Counted from the stretch's first letter, positions 8,574 to 17,991 are shown. The stretch is DNA of 64,000 nucleotides from EB88 sp964658225 (GCA_964658225.1 CAZZYH010000001.1:1-64000), one strand, 5' to 3'. Notes: a model not told the origin generated them from the letters alone. Numbers and translations are program-made.

Positions 8574-9509
8574 ATGTCTGAAACCATTCGCAACACTGTG
8601 ATCCTCGGCTCGGGCTGCTCCGGGCTTACCGCCGCGATCTATGCGGGCCGCTCCAACCTGCGCCCGCTCGTCATCGAGGGCCACGAGCCCGGCGGCCAAC
8701 TCTCCATCACCACCCTGGTCGAGAACTATCCCGGCTGGCCGGAGGGCATCCAAGGCCCCCAGCTCGTAGAAAACATGAAGGTTCAGGCCGCCCGCTTTGG
8801 CGCCGAGTTCCAGATGGGCCACCTGGTCTCGGCTGACCTCTCGCACGCCCCCTACACGCTCAACTTCGGCAAGGAGCAGATCCGAACGCACACCCTGATC
8901 ATCGCAAGCGGCGCCTCGGCCCGCTGGCTGGGTCTGCCCTCCGAGCAGGCCCTGATCGGCCACGGCGTAAGCTCCTGCGCCACCTGCGACGGGTTTTTCT
9001 TCGGTGGCAAGGAGATTGCGGTGGTCGGCGGCGGCGACTCCGCCATGGAGGAAGCGATCTTCCTCACCCGCTTTGCCAGCAAGGTCACCCTGCTGCACCG
9101 CAGCGATACCTTCCGCGCATCGAAGATCATGCTGGAGCGCGCCCGCGAGAATGAGAAGATCGAGTTCCGCACCAACGTCGCGATCGAAGAAGTGCTGGGA
9201 GTCGAAGAAAAAGAGGTGCGCGGCGTCCGCCTGCGCGACCGCGTGACCGGCGAAAGCTCCGAGCTCGCCATCAGCGGTCTCTTTCTCGGCATCGGCCACG
9301 AGCCCAACGCCACAGCATTCGCCGGCCAGATCGACCTCGATGAGGATGGTTATATCAAGACGCACGAGCAGGTGTTTACCCGCGTGCCCGGCGTATTTGC
9401 CTGCGGCGACGTGCAGGATCGGCGCTATCGCCAGGCGATCACTGCGTCCGGCTCCGGCTGCATGGCCGCACTCGAGGTGGAAAAATACCTTGAAGAACAC
9501 GGCAAGTGA
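8574..9509 (+). CDS. trxB: Thioredoxin reductase
   Basis: A 311-residue NADPH- and FAD-dependent disulfide reductase that keeps thioredoxin reduced. Seen: N-terminal FAD motif ILGSGCSGLTAAIYAGR (residue 10 onwards), GGQLSITTLVENYPG, the redox-active CATC pair (C135 and C138), NADPH Rossmann motif VVGGGDSAMEEA, and the C-terminal FACGDVQDRRYRQAITASGSG FAD segment. The ATG at 8574 gives the family length and follows AGGA; an open frame runs further upstream without similarity. The YggS-family gene follows 66 bases downstream in the same direction, possibly in one transcript. Confidence 0.95.
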   Translation: MSETIRNTVILGSGCSGLTAAIYAGRSNLRPLVIEGHEPGGQLSITTLVENYPGWPEGIQGPQLVENMKVQAARFGAEFQMGHLVSADLSHAPYTLNFGKEQIRTHTLIIASGASARWLGLPSEQALIGHGVSSCATCDGFFFGGKEIAVVGGGDSAMEEAIFLTRFASKVTLLHRSDTFRASKIMLERARENEKIEFRTNVAIEEVLGVEEKEVRGVRLRDRVTGESSELAISGLFLGIGHEPNATAFAGQIDLDEDGYIKTHEQVFTRVPGVFACGDVQDRRYRQAITASGSGCMAALEVEKYLEEHGK

Positions 9510-9575
9510 GGATCCCGGGCAGAGACGGCGCGCACCGGCCCTGTCTTTGACCCGTGCATTCGGGACCAGCCTGCC

Positions 9576-10331
9576 ATGCCGTCTATAGCCGAAAATCTCG
9601 CCCGCGTACGCGACGCACTCGCTGAGGCCTGCCGTCGCGCGGGGCGTCCGCGGGAGGAGGTCGAGCTCATGGCTGTCTCGAAGACCCATCCTGTCTCCTG
9701 CCTGCTTGAAGCCGCGCAGGCCGGGCAAACCGTATTCGGCGAGAACCGCGTCCAGGAATTTTCCGGCAAGCGTGACGCGCTGTACGCGAGCGGGTACTCG
9801 CTTGATCTGCAGCCAGCTATCCCCAGCCCGGATCACCCTCCGCCGCTGCATGTCCACCTGATCGGCCACCTGCAGTCGAATAAAGCCTCTCGCGCCGCGG
9901 GCATCTTTACTTCGATTGACACACTCGACTCGCTCAGGCTGGCCGAGCGATTGAACGATGCCGCGGCCCGCGCCGGCCGCCTGCTGCCCGTGCTGCTCGA
10001 AATCAAACTAAGCCACGAGCCGTCGAAAGAGGGTCTGGACCCGGAGAGCGCCGAGCTTAGGGTCCTGCTTGAGCGCCTGCCTGATCTATCCGCCCTCAGG
10101 CTCGATGGCCTGATGACTGTCGCCCCGTTGGACGAAAACGAAGAAATCGTCCGTGCCTGCTTCGGTCGATTGAGGCAACTGCGAGACACGCTCGCTCGCA
10201 GATACAGCCAGCTCGCCTTCCCCGTGCTTTCCATGGGGATGTCGGGCGATTACGCAATCGCGATCGAAGAAGGCTCGACGCAGGTGCGCCTAGGCACGGC
10301 GATCTTCGGCCCACGGCCGAGGCCGGTCTGA
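9576..10331 (+). CDS. YggS/PLPBP family pyridoxal phosphate-binding protein
   Basis: A 251-residue alanine-racemase-fold protein that carries PLP and is linked to vitamin B6 and amino-acid homeostasis, with no firmly known catalytic activity. The PLP lysine is K36 in LMAVSKTHP; FGENRVQEF, HLIGHLQSNK and the C-terminal SMGMSGDYAIAIEEGSTQVRLGTAIFG segment (phosphate binding) are all diagnostic. Residues 70-86 (YASGYSLDLQPAIPSPDHPPP) are slightly longer than usual before the HLIGHLQ strand. It follows trxB; no terminator is visible between them. Confidence 0.93.
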   Translation: MPSIAENLARVRDALAEACRRAGRPREEVELMAVSKTHPVSCLLEAAQAGQTVFGENRVQEFSGKRDALYASGYSLDLQPAIPSPDHPPPLHVHLIGHLQSNKASRAAGIFTSIDTLDSLRLAERLNDAAARAGRLLPVLLEIKLSHEPSKEGLDPESAELRVLLERLPDLSALRLDGLMTVAPLDENEEIVRACFGRLRQLRDTLARRYSQLAFPVLSMGMSGDYAIAIEEGSTQVRLGTAIFGPRPRPV

Positions 10332-10438
10332 AGACAACCTCCAACCGGCCCCGGAGAGCCCCCTTCAGACAAAACAGGCCCATTATGGATCGAACCCGAG
10401 CGTGCGCTCGCTCTTCAAGGCAGAGTGGCCGCTTGGCC

Positions 10439-10687
10439 TTACTGCCTCGCCGCCTTCTTGGCCGCCTTCCTTGCGGCCGCCCAGCGCTTCCGCTGAGCAC
10501 TCGCGATCCGCTCTCGGGCTTCCACACTCATCACCCGTCTCGGCCCGCCCGCTGCGTGTTTGGCCTTTTCCACCTTGGACGGGACGCCGTGACCGTTCGC
10601 GCTGCTTTCTCCTACCAGTAACCGCCGCACCAATTGCAGCCTCGCGATCTCTTCATCTACCGCGGCGAGCATTTGATTGCTTAACAT
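10439..10687 (-). CDS. Small basic protein with SxEARxRIAxAQRxRWA motif (82 aa)
   Basis: The ATG at 10687 is preceded by a perfect AGGAGG six bases away, so the gene is very likely translated; an upstream in-frame extension lacks this. The N-terminal half (MLSNQMLAAVDEEIARLQLVRRLL) is probably a coiled coil, followed by a hydrophilic linker and a basic C-terminus, MSVEARERIASAQRKRWAAARKAAKKAARQ. Similar Arg/Lys/Ala C-terminal motifs occur in small uncharacterised, possibly DNA-binding, acidobacterial proteins; the function here is unknown. It is transcribed away from the symporter gene across an A/T-rich region. Confidence 0.75.
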   Translation of the reverse strand: MLSNQMLAAVDEEIARLQLVRRLLVGESSANGHGVPSKVEKAKHAAGGPRRVMSVEARERIASAQRKRWAAARKAAKKAARQ

Positions 10688-11071
10688 GAAGCACCTCCTA
10701 CAGATACACCTGGGTGGGGGATTGTCGACGCGAACTAGGTAGATTCCAGGCACTTACCCGCGGGGAGTAGACGCCTTTATGAAGAACAATTCGCATTTTT
10801 TTCACTTATAGATACAGCGTCATGCTGAATATGTGACCAAATATAACTATGCGCAACTGCTGATCATTCTAAGTCCCGACGCCCCCACCTATCTCGCCAG
10901 CAGACTAAACTTAGGTAACTCAACGATCCCGGGTATCCGGTTGACCAGCAGGTGCGGCCGCCAGGGGACAGCGCCTTGACGGGGGCCCGCTCGCGGTTTC
11001 CGCAGCAACCCCCGGGCGGCTACTCCGCTACACTGCTCCTGTGTTCCACCGACTCCACGCCGAGGAAGCTC
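10688..11071. promoter_or_regulatory. A/T-rich divergent intergenic region
   Basis: This 384-base space between two divergent genes holds no gene. Positions about 10780-10860 are much more A/T-rich than their surroundings (CATTTTTTTCACTTATAG and AAATATAACTATG occur here), as expected for promoters, with TATAAC as a possible -10 for the symporter. No convincing -35 partner or operator was found. Confidence 0.4.
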
Positions 11072-12547
11072 ATGAGCTCTTTGTACGCAGTCGTGCTCGG
11101 CTTGATCCTGCTCAGCCTGCTTGCGGTTTCACTTACGCGCGTGGGCTCGGTCAAGACCAAGGCGGATTTCCTCGTTGCAGGCCGATCGCTCCCCGCGTTC
11201 GTGCTGGTTTTCACGCTGCTGTCCTCCTGGATCGGATCAGGCTCTCTGCTCGGCGGCGCAGAGAACGCCTACAACCACGGCTTCTGCGCGCTCTGGCTGG
11301 CGGCTGGCGGCTGGGCAGGCTTGTTGCTGATCTACTTCGTCGCGCCGCGCGCCCGCAAGTTCGCTCAGTTCACCATTCCAGACCTGCTGGAAGCACGCTA
11401 TAACCAGGCCGCGCGTGTACTGGGCGTCCTCGCTATCCTGTTCGCCTATACCGCAATCACCAGCTATCAGTTGATCGGCGGCGGCGACATATTAGCACTT
11501 ACCTTCCCGGGCACTGTCACGCCGGAGTTAGGACGGTATGTAATAGCCGGCTTTGTTATCTTACTTACCGCCCTCGCTGGCATGTCTTCGGTCGCTTACA
11601 TGGACCTAGTCATCGGCCTGCTGGCTACTGTCACCTTGTTAGTCTCAGGCCCCGTGCTGCTCCATGCTGCCGGGGGCTGGAGCGTCTTTCGTCACTCGCT
11701 GCCTGCCTCGCACTTTACCCTGTTCGGCGATCGCTCTATGCTCCAGGCCATCGAACTCTTTCTCCCCACCTGCCTGCTCATGCTCGGCAACCAATCCATG
11801 TACCAAAAGTTTTTCTCCGCCAGGTCAGAAAGCGATGCGCGGCGCGCGGTCGTCGGCTGGATCTTCGGCACCATCATCCTCGAAACCATCATCGTGCTCA
11901 TCGCCATGCTAGGCCACTCGCTCGCGCTCGGCACGAACAGTCACCCCCCGGGCAGAGAAATCATCGCCTTCTCGGCGCTCCACTTTCTTCCCGGCTGGTT
12001 AGGCGCAGTGCTGATGGGCGCTATCTTCGCCAAGGTCATCTCGACTGCCAATAACTACCTCTTCTCGCCGGCCACCAACCTGGTCAACGATATCTACGCC
12101 CGCTACATCGCTCCCGATGCCTCCAATAAGCGAGTGCTGATCGTCTCGCGGCTCATCGTCGTATTGCTCGGCCTGTGGTCGCTCTACCAGGCGCTTCACA
12201 CTTCTTCGGTGCTCAAGGCCACCCTCTACGCATACACGGTTTACTCGGCTACGCTTACCCCGGTCGTGCTCGCGGCCTTCTACTCGAGGCGTGTCACCTC
12301 CGCCGCTGCTGTCAGTGCCATCGCGTCCGGCACGCTGATCACTGTCACCTGGGACACGGCGCTGGTTCGCTCCCACCTGCCCCCCTGGCTGGCCGAGCGC
12401 GACGCTATCTTTCCCGCACTGGGCGCGGCGCTGCTCTGCCTGCTCTTTGTCAGCATGGTCACCGGCGCGCCGTCGGCGCAGGTGCTGGCGCGCTTTCACG
12501 GGCCGGTGCTGCCTGCGACCGAGGCCCCGGCCACTCCCGAGCCCTGA
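11072..12547 (+). CDS. Sodium:solute symporter family transporter
   Basis: A 491-residue inner-membrane transporter of the SSS family (PutP/PanF/SGLT fold). Seen: VKTKADFLVAGRSLPAFVLVFTLLSSWIGSGSLLGGAENAY at the start of the core (TM1 region with the usual ADFLVAGR entry), FTIPDLLEARYN, and GAIFAKVISTANNYLFSPATNLVNDIY, which contains the conserved S/T-S-type Na+ site region of TM8. About 12-13 hydrophobic segments are present. The start ATG has GAGG six bases upstream. The substrate cannot be assigned from sequence. The aldo/keto reductase gene follows after 93 bases in the same direction. Confidence 0.88.
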   Translation: MSSLYAVVLGLILLSLLAVSLTRVGSVKTKADFLVAGRSLPAFVLVFTLLSSWIGSGSLLGGAENAYNHGFCALWLAAGGWAGLLLIYFVAPRARKFAQFTIPDLLEARYNQAARVLGVLAILFAYTAITSYQLIGGGDILALTFPGTVTPELGRYVIAGFVILLTALAGMSSVAYMDLVIGLLATVTLLVSGPVLLHAAGGWSVFRHSLPASHFTLFGDRSMLQAIELFLPTCLLMLGNQSMYQKFFSARSESDARRAVVGWIFGTIILETIIVLIAMLGHSLALGTNSHPPGREIIAFSALHFLPGWLGAVLMGAIFAKVISTANNYLFSPATNLVNDIYARYIAPDASNKRVLIVSRLIVVLLGLWSLYQALHTSSVLKATLYAYTVYSATLTPVVLAAFYSRRVTSAAAVSAIASGTLITVTWDTALVRSHLPPWLAERDAIFPALGAALLCLLFVSMVTGAPSAQVLARFHGPVLPATEAPATPEP

Positions 12548-12640
12548 GATCAGCCCGCACCATCAGCCCGCCGGAAGATCTTTCGGGGTCGTTCCCGCCG
12601 TCTTCGAAACCTCTGCCCGCCTTCGCGAATCCAATGGCTC

Positions 12641-13525
12641 ATGACGACAGCGACCATCAACGCAGCAGACAGCGGAATCTTCAAGCTGGGCGGCGACCTT
12701 CCGGTACACCGCCTCGGTTACGGAGCCATGCGGCTCACAGGCGAGGGCATATGGGGCGAGCCTCAGGACGCGGCCGAAGCCAGGCGCGTGCTTCAGCGTA
12801 CCGTCGAGTTGGGCATCAACTTGATCGATACCGCAGATGCCTACGGACCGGAGGTCTCCGAGCGCCTCATCGCCGAGGCCCTTCATCCCTACGCCAAGAA
12901 CCTGGTGATTGCGACCAAGGGAGGTCTGGTCCGGACCGGCCCCCAGCAATGGCTTCCGGTCGGGCGTCCCGAGTACCTGCACCAGTGCGTCGAGATGAGC
13001 CTGCGTCGCCTCAAGATCGAGCGCATCGACCTCTGGCAGCTACACCGCATCGACCCTAAGGTCCCCGCTGAAGAGTCGCTGACCAAGATCGCCCAGCTGC
13101 AGCAGCAAGGCAAGATCCGCCACGTAGGACTCTCCGAGGTCAAGCCTCACGAGATCGAGCAGGCGCTCAAGATCCTACCGATCGTCAGCGTCCAGAACCT
13201 GTACAACATCGGCGACCGCCAGCACGAGGATACGCTCGCGTTTTGCGAAAAGCACAACATCGCCTTCATCCCCTGGTTTCCTGTGGCCGCGGGCAAGCTT
13301 GCCAGGCAGGGTGGCCCGCTTGATACCGCTGCCAGGCGTCACGGGATCTCCGTTGCTGAGCTCGCCCTGGCCTGGCTGCTCCATCGTTCGCCGGTCATGC
13401 TGCCCATTCCGGGCACGTCCTCAGTCAAGCACCTGGAGCAGAACACGGCGGCAGCCAGCGTGCAGCTTGAAGCAGCCGAGTGGGCGTCGATCGAAGCCGA
13501 GGTCGAGGAGGCCAGCAAGCACTAG
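12641..13525 (+). CDS. Aldo/keto reductase
   Basis: A 294-residue NADPH-dependent oxidoreductase with the (beta/alpha)8 fold. The catalytic tetrad is complete: D63 and Y68 in NLIDTADAYG, K93 in VIATKGG, and H135 in WQLHRID. The GTSSVKHLEQN segment near the C-terminus binds the cofactor phosphate. It resembles the YakC/IolS-like oxidoreductases that reduce various aldehydes and ketones; the true substrate is unknown. Its place behind the solute symporter may mean a shared carbonyl or sugar substrate, but that is only a guess. Confidence 0.92.
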   Translation: MTTATINAADSGIFKLGGDLPVHRLGYGAMRLTGEGIWGEPQDAAEARRVLQRTVELGINLIDTADAYGPEVSERLIAEALHPYAKNLVIATKGGLVRTGPQQWLPVGRPEYLHQCVEMSLRRLKIERIDLWQLHRIDPKVPAEESLTKIAQLQQQGKIRHVGLSEVKPHEIEQALKILPIVSVQNLYNIGDRQHEDTLAFCEKHNIAFIPWFPVAAGKLARQGGPLDTAARRHGISVAELALAWLLHRSPVMLPIPGTSSVKHLEQNTAAASVQLEAAEWASIEAEVEEASKH

Positions 13526-13678
13526 CCCCATCCAATGCGGAGACAGAGTATCCCGCCCTCTCGCTTCGCAGGCGGACCACTTCCATCCCGGTGTGCGTCA
13601 ATCACCGGCTTCTCCCTGCTCACCGACTGGCTCCTGAACGCATCGAGGGGCCTGCGGCTGCCCCGACTTGGACTCCTT

Positions 13679-13987
13679 ATGCCTGTTGCCGTGCTTACCC
13701 TTGAGCTCCGCATCGAACACGCCCGCTCCCTCAAAGACCGGCGCCAAGTGGTGCGGAGCCTCAAGGAGCAGCTCGCGCACGGTTTCAACATCTCCATAGC
13801 CGAGATGGACGGCGCCGTCACCTGGCAATCCGCTACCCTCGGCGTCGCTGCGATCTCGGCTTCCCGGGACTTTCTCCGGGGCCAGATGCATACCCTGGAG
13901 GCCGCCGCGACCCGCATGGCCAATGAGCTCGGCGCAGAGATCGCCGACATCTGGTGGGAGTTCCGGGAGGAGCCCGACGAGCCGTGA
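13679..13987 (+). CDS. DUF503 family protein (YlxP-like)
   Basis: A 102-residue protein starting MPVAVLTLELRIEHARSLKDRRQVVRSLKEQL. The L-KDKR-VV-S-K-like segment and the following FNISIAEMDGAVTWQSATLGVAAIS strand set are diagnostic of DUF503, a small ferredoxin-like fold. In many bacteria this gene (ylxP) lies between infB and rbfA; here it directly precedes rbfA with an 82-base gap, which supports both calls. A role in ribosome assembly is suspected from context only. The ATG at 13679 gives the usual family size; the frame is open further upstream without similarity. Confidence 0.88.
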   Translation: MPVAVLTLELRIEHARSLKDRRQVVRSLKEQLAHGFNISIAEMDGAVTWQSATLGVAAISASRDFLRGQMHTLEAAATRMANELGAEIADIWWEFREEPDEP

Positions 13988-14069
13988 AGAATCCGCTGGG
14001 ACCGCGCCTCTCTCCCGCGCAAACGCCCTTCTGCTATCCTCAACCGTCAAACAACCGAAGGATACTCCC

Positions 14070-14519
14070 ATGCCAGAACAGCGGGCACGCAAGTACCACC
14101 AGGACCGTGTTGCCGAGACCATGCGCGAAGAGATCGACGCCATGATCCTGGGCGATTTGTCCGATCCACGCATCAGCTCGTGCCATGTAACCCAGGTGCT
14201 GCTCAATCCCGGCGGCAAGTCAGCCGAGGTGTATGTGCAGGTGGATGAAGGCACCGCGGAAGCAGAAGACAAGACCGTCGAAGGCCTGATGGCGGCGCGG
14301 GGCTACATCCGTGTCGAGCTCAAGGTCCGCATGGGCAAGCGCCATGTGCCCGAGCTCACCTTCCACGCCGACCGCTCCGACCGCATGCAGGCCCGCATCG
14401 AGGAACTGCTGGCGCGCAAGCGCAACCACGCCCGCAGCAAGACAGCCTCCGGTCTCCCCGGCGAGCCTTCGAGTACGCTTCTGCCGGTATCGACTGGAAG
14501 CTCCGGCAGCAACTCATAG
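14070..14519 (+). CDS. rbfA: 30S ribosome-binding factor A
   Basis: A 149-residue KH-domain protein that binds the 16S rRNA 5' region during 30S maturation and is needed for cold growth in other bacteria. Seen: RVAETMREEIDAMILGDLSDPRISSCHVTQVLLNPGGKSAEVYV, the hallmark N-terminal part, and ARGYIRVELKVRMGKRHVPELTFHADRS with the conserved R-P/VPEL-F segment. The last 30 or so residues (NHARSKTASGLPGEPSS...) are a Ser/Gly-rich extension beyond the core. AAGGA lies nine bases before the ATG. It is separated from rimP-nusA-infB, its usual partners, by about 7 kb and lies on the other strand. Confidence 0.93.
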   Translation: MPEQRARKYHQDRVAETMREEIDAMILGDLSDPRISSCHVTQVLLNPGGKSAEVYVQVDEGTAEAEDKTVEGLMAARGYIRVELKVRMGKRHVPELTFHADRSDRMQARIEELLARKRNHARSKTASGLPGEPSSTLLPVSTGSSGSNS

Positions 14520-14744
14520 ACCCCGAGCCACCGAAGACGCTCATCCCGAATGCGGCGAAAGACCTGTTCGCCCCTCGGATCCGCGCGCCGCGCGACGGCC
14601 CGCTTTGCTGCGCTCGGCGAAAAACCTGTCGCTTTTCCGCACCATCGAGCCAGGCTCCACCACTTGAGCCCTGCGCCAGGCAAAGGCCTTTCCCGTTTCT
14701 GGTAGCCTTAATCGATCAGCGTCGACTCGGAAACAAGAAGGCAC

Positions 14745-16547
14745 GTGGATTCTCAATACATCAGCACGGCCTCCGGCCAGCCCATGCGCGTGCGGCCCCG
14801 CAGCCTGCGCGAGCGCTTCTGGCATCCGGATCTCCTGCTCGAAACGCTCACGCTCCTCGGGGCGACCATCTTCCTGCTCTTCTACGGACTGGTGCCGATG
14901 TTCGGCGGCGCAGGTCTCGGCCTGGTCGGCGCAGACGAGCCCCGCTACGCCCAGGTGGCTCGCGAAATGCTCGCCCGCCACGACTACATCACCCCCGTGC
15001 TCTACGGGCATCCCTGGCTGGAAAAGCCGGCGCTCTACTACTGGCGGGCTATGTTCGCCTTCCGCGAGTTTGGCGTACACGATTGGTCTGCTCGCCTGCC
15101 CTCCGCCAGCTTCGCTTTTACGCTGGTCGTACTCATCTACCTGCACATGCGCCGCTTTCGCCCCGGCGGCCAGCTCGATGCGGCCCTGATCACCGCATCC
15201 TGCGCCGCCATCCTGAGCTTCGCGCGCGGCGCCTCGACCGACATGCAGCTGGCCGCCCCCTTCGGCATCGGCATGCTGGGCTGGTACGCCTGGTACGAGA
15301 CCGACTCCAAGTTCTGGCTCTTCGACCTATACTTCTTCGTCGGCGCTGCGACCCTGGCCAAAGGCCCGGTTGCGCCCTTCCTGGCCATGGTGATCATCTT
15401 CGCCTTTGCCGCTCTCCGGCGCGAGTGGACCATTCTTCGACGATCCTTCTGGTGGCCGGGCGCCGTGCTTTACCTGGCCATGGTCCTGCCCTGGTTCATC
15501 GCTGTACAGCGGCGCAACCCGAACTTCCTGCGCGTCTTCTTCTTTGAGCACAACCTCGAACGCTTTGCCACCAACCGCTACCAGCATGAACAGGTGCTCT
15601 GGTACTACCTGCCCGTTGCCCTGCTCTCGCTCATGCCCTGGACGGTCATCTCCCTGACCGCCCTTGGCTCCGCCATCCGCGAATCGTTCGCCGAGTGGCG
15701 TGCCCGTCGCGCCAAGCATCACTACATGGGCTTTCAGCGTACCGGGGACGCTTTTCCCGAGTTCCTCGTCATCTGGGCCGTGCTGCCCATCCTGTTCTTC
15801 TCCTTCTCTGACTCCAAGCTGCCCGGCTACATCCTGCCCTCGATCCCGCCGCTTACCATCCTGACCGGCGACTATCTCAATCGCATCCGTGAGCGCGGTC
15901 TGCGCGCCTGGTTGCTCATCACGCATGCACTGCTGGTCGGCTCTCTCACCACCAGCATCCTGCTCGTGCCGCTCTACATCGAGCTGCCGGCGCACACGGC
16001 CCTTCCCGCGCGCGCGATCCTGGCTGCCGGCATGTCCGGCCTCGCCGCTGCGATGCTCGTGCTGCTCGTCGTCGCCCGCTTCGGCATCGCACGCCTGCGC
16101 GCCGCCACCATGGTCCCGCTGATCATGCTGCTGCTGTTTATCTTCGGCATCGGCCCGGTATTCGGGATTCCTGCAATCGCTGCCTCCAAGCGCACCATCC
16201 AGGCGCTCGATCTCAACTACTCGCCGCGCCCGCTCTCGCTCGTGCTTGCCGCCCTCGCCCCGCCGCCGACCCCGGTTGCCATCTACCGGGTCCGCCGGGA
16301 TGTTCAGTATGGCGTCGCCTTCTATCGCAACGACCCGGTGATCAACTACGACCGCTCCCCTCTGCCCGCCGGCCGACACGTGCTGATCACGCGCACACCC
16401 TTCAATGCCGACCTCACCCAACGGCTGGCCGGCCGCACATACGCCCCACTCTTTTCCCTGCCCGAGCAGGGGCTCATTGTTTACCAGGTGGAGGCCGAGA
16501 GCCCTTCGCAGCCGCCCCACTCCCCCCCGTCCGGCCTGACACCATGA
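14745..16547 (+). CDS. ArnT-like glycosyltransferase (PMT/GT83 family)
   Basis: A 600-residue multi-pass membrane glycosyltransferase of the type that uses polyprenyl-phosphate sugars outside the membrane. After the first helix comes the acidic loop motif GADEPRYAQVAREML (D64/E65), which carries the catalytic acidic residue in ArnT/PMT enzymes; HPWLEKPALYYW is the second conserved loop. ARGASTDMQLAAPF and a periplasmic C-terminal domain follow. ArnT proper transfers aminoarabinose to lipid A, but no other arn genes are present, so the acceptor is unknown (lipid A, protein or other glycan). The start is GTG at 14745 with GAAGG close by; an ATG at 14784 is an alternative. Nothing was recognised in the 225 bases before it. 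Confidence 0.85.
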   Translation: MDSQYISTASGQPMRVRPRSLRERFWHPDLLLETLTLLGATIFLLFYGLVPMFGGAGLGLVGADEPRYAQVAREMLARHDYITPVLYGHPWLEKPALYYWRAMFAFREFGVHDWSARLPSASFAFTLVVLIYLHMRRFRPGGQLDAALITASCAAILSFARGASTDMQLAAPFGIGMLGWYAWYETDSKFWLFDLYFFVGAATLAKGPVAPFLAMVIIFAFAALRREWTILRRSFWWPGAVLYLAMVLPWFIAVQRRNPNFLRVFFFEHNLERFATNRYQHEQVLWYYLPVALLSLMPWTVISLTALGSAIRESFAEWRARRAKHHYMGFQRTGDAFPEFLVIWAVLPILFFSFSDSKLPGYILPSIPPLTILTGDYLNRIRERGLRAWLLITHALLVGSLTTSILLVPLYIELPAHTALPARAILAAGMSGLAAAMLVLLVVARFGIARLRAATMVPLIMLLLFIFGIGPVFGIPAIAASKRTIQALDLNYSPRPLSLVLAALAPPPTPVAIYRVRRDVQYGVAFYRNDPVINYDRSPLPAGRHVLITRTPFNADLTQRLAGRTYAPLFSLPEQGLIVYQVEAESPSQPPHSPPSGLTP

Positions 16548-16649
16548 ACGACGCCAACACTGCAAAATACCAGCCCGCGCAAACGCGGGTCTTGCCGGCG
16601 CGTTTCGCATGCCGCGCATACCCTGCGGTATGCTCCTAGCAGGGCATCT

Positions 16650-17675
16650 GTGAGCGCCGCGATCCATCCCGAAATCCTCGACCTGCGCCATTACTCCGCT
16701 CAAAGCCTGCGCCCGGTTCTTGAAGAAGAGAGTCGGCTGTGGAGCGAGCGCCTCGCATGGGACTATCGCACCTCCACCGACCTGCTGTTGCAGTACCTAG
16801 ACGCACGCGTGCTTCCCGGCTTTGTCGCGGTCGACAATGGTCGCGTGATCGGCTACGCCTTCTGCGTTTACGAAGAGCGTAAGGCCATCGTCGGCGATGT
16901 CTTCGCCATGGAGCCCAGCCAGCCCGGTGGCCCCTCCCGCGTCGAGGTCGAAGTGCTCCTGCTCGAGCACCTGCTCTCGCTGCTGACCCACTCCCCGGGG
17001 GTTGAGCGCATCGAGTCGCAGCTGCTGCTCCACTCCCATGACAAGCACACCGCCATCTTCGAGCGGGCCGGCTTCGAGGTGTATCGCCGCATTTTTATGG
17101 AGCGAAGCCTGCAAGGAGCCGGGGAGCGCAACGCACCCAGCCCCAAAGAGGCACAGGCTCTGGAGCGCAACGGCTTTCTAATGCGCAGCTGGCGCGATAG
17201 CGATTTCACCCCGTCCGGAAACCTGATTGCCTCCGCCTATGATGGGCACCTGGACAGCGTGATCAACGACCAGTACCGCTCGGTCGCCGGCTCGCTGCGC
17301 TTTCTGCACAACATCATCCGCTTTCCGGGCTGCGGTCTCTTCGATGCGAAGAGCTCGCGCGTAATCGAGCACCGTGAGACGGGCGCTCTCGCAGGCATCC
17401 TTCTTTGCTCGAGAGTACGGCAGGACGTTGGCCACGTAACCCAGGCCTGCGTGGCCCAGGGCTGCCGCCAGCTCGGATTGGGCACGATGATGCTGCGTAG
17501 CACCATGCAGGAGTTGGCACAGCGTAACTTCAGCAGGATCTCGCTGACCGTCACAGAGGGAAACAGGAGCGCGGCCGCGCTCTATCGCCGCCTCGGCTTC
17601 CTCGATCAGCACAGCTTTGACGCCATGGTCTGGACCGCCGGCCAAAACGGCTCGCCCAACGCCCGCAGACTTTGA
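16650..17675 (+). CDS. Two-domain GNAT family N-acetyltransferase
   Basis: A 341-residue protein. The C-terminal domain has the acetyl-CoA motif A (VAQGCRQLGLGTMMLRSTMQ, equivalent to Q/RxxGxG/A) and motif B (ISLTVTEGNRSAAALYRRLGF). The N-terminal half (ARVLPGFVAVDNGRVIGYAFCVYEERKAIVGDVF, then a long helix and AIFERAGFEVYRR) has the order of a second, more degenerate GNAT domain. The start is GTG at 16650 with AGGG before it. Substrate unknown; no operon partner is evident. Confidence 0.8.
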   Translation: MSAAIHPEILDLRHYSAQSLRPVLEEESRLWSERLAWDYRTSTDLLLQYLDARVLPGFVAVDNGRVIGYAFCVYEERKAIVGDVFAMEPSQPGGPSRVEVEVLLLEHLLSLLTHSPGVERIESQLLLHSHDKHTAIFERAGFEVYRRIFMERSLQGAGERNAPSPKEAQALERNGFLMRSWRDSDFTPSGNLIASAYDGHLDSVINDQYRSVAGSLRFLHNIIRFPGCGLFDAKSSRVIEHRETGALAGILLCSRVRQDVGHVTQACVAQGCRQLGLGTMMLRSTMQELAQRNFSRISLTVTEGNRSAAALYRRLGFLDQHSFDAMVWTAGQNGSPNARRL

Positions 17676-17808
17676 CAGGTTAGCGGGCTTCGCCGGGCAG
17701 GAGCGGCGCAAAGCCACGCCGGGGCATGCGAAGAAAGAGTTCGCCCCGAACAGAGCCGGGCATGTGGTTCGGTAATGCTTCGAGCTCAGAGGGCTATCGC
17801 GCTCGAAG

Positions 17809-17991
17809 CTAACGCCGTACCAGGAACATTAACCAGCTGGCCCCCACCGTCACCACAACAAAAAGCGACCAGCAGTAAAGTCCATAGCGAATCATGCCGC
17901 GCGGCGTCGAGCGCTGCGTGATCCCGAAGACGATCGAGGTGAACGTGGCAAAGAGCAGTACGGCAAGAAAATGCGACGGGGCAAAGCTCAC
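17809..17991 (-). CDS. Small two-helix membrane protein (60 aa)
   Basis: A 60-residue protein with two predicted transmembrane segments (HFLAVLLFATFTSIVFGI and YGLYCWSLFVVVTVGASWLMFLV). Its GTG start overlaps the stop codon of the preceding gene by four bases (GTGA), which argues for translational coupling and makes it a real gene. Function unknown; it probably works with the DUF6677-like protein. Confidence 0.65.
   Translation of the reverse strand: MSFAPSHFLAVLLFATFTSIVFGITQRSTPRGMIRYGLYCWSLFVVVTVGASWLMFLVRR

Noticed and set aside
8559..9869. Minus-strand open frame opposite trxB and the start of the yggS-like gene
   Set aside because: It crosses two clearly coding genes and shows no domain.
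15327..16703. Minus-strand open frame (about 458 codons) opposite the ArnT-like gene
   Set aside because: Antisense to a clear multi-pass membrane enzyme; Gly/Asp/Gln-rich composition typical of shadow translation.
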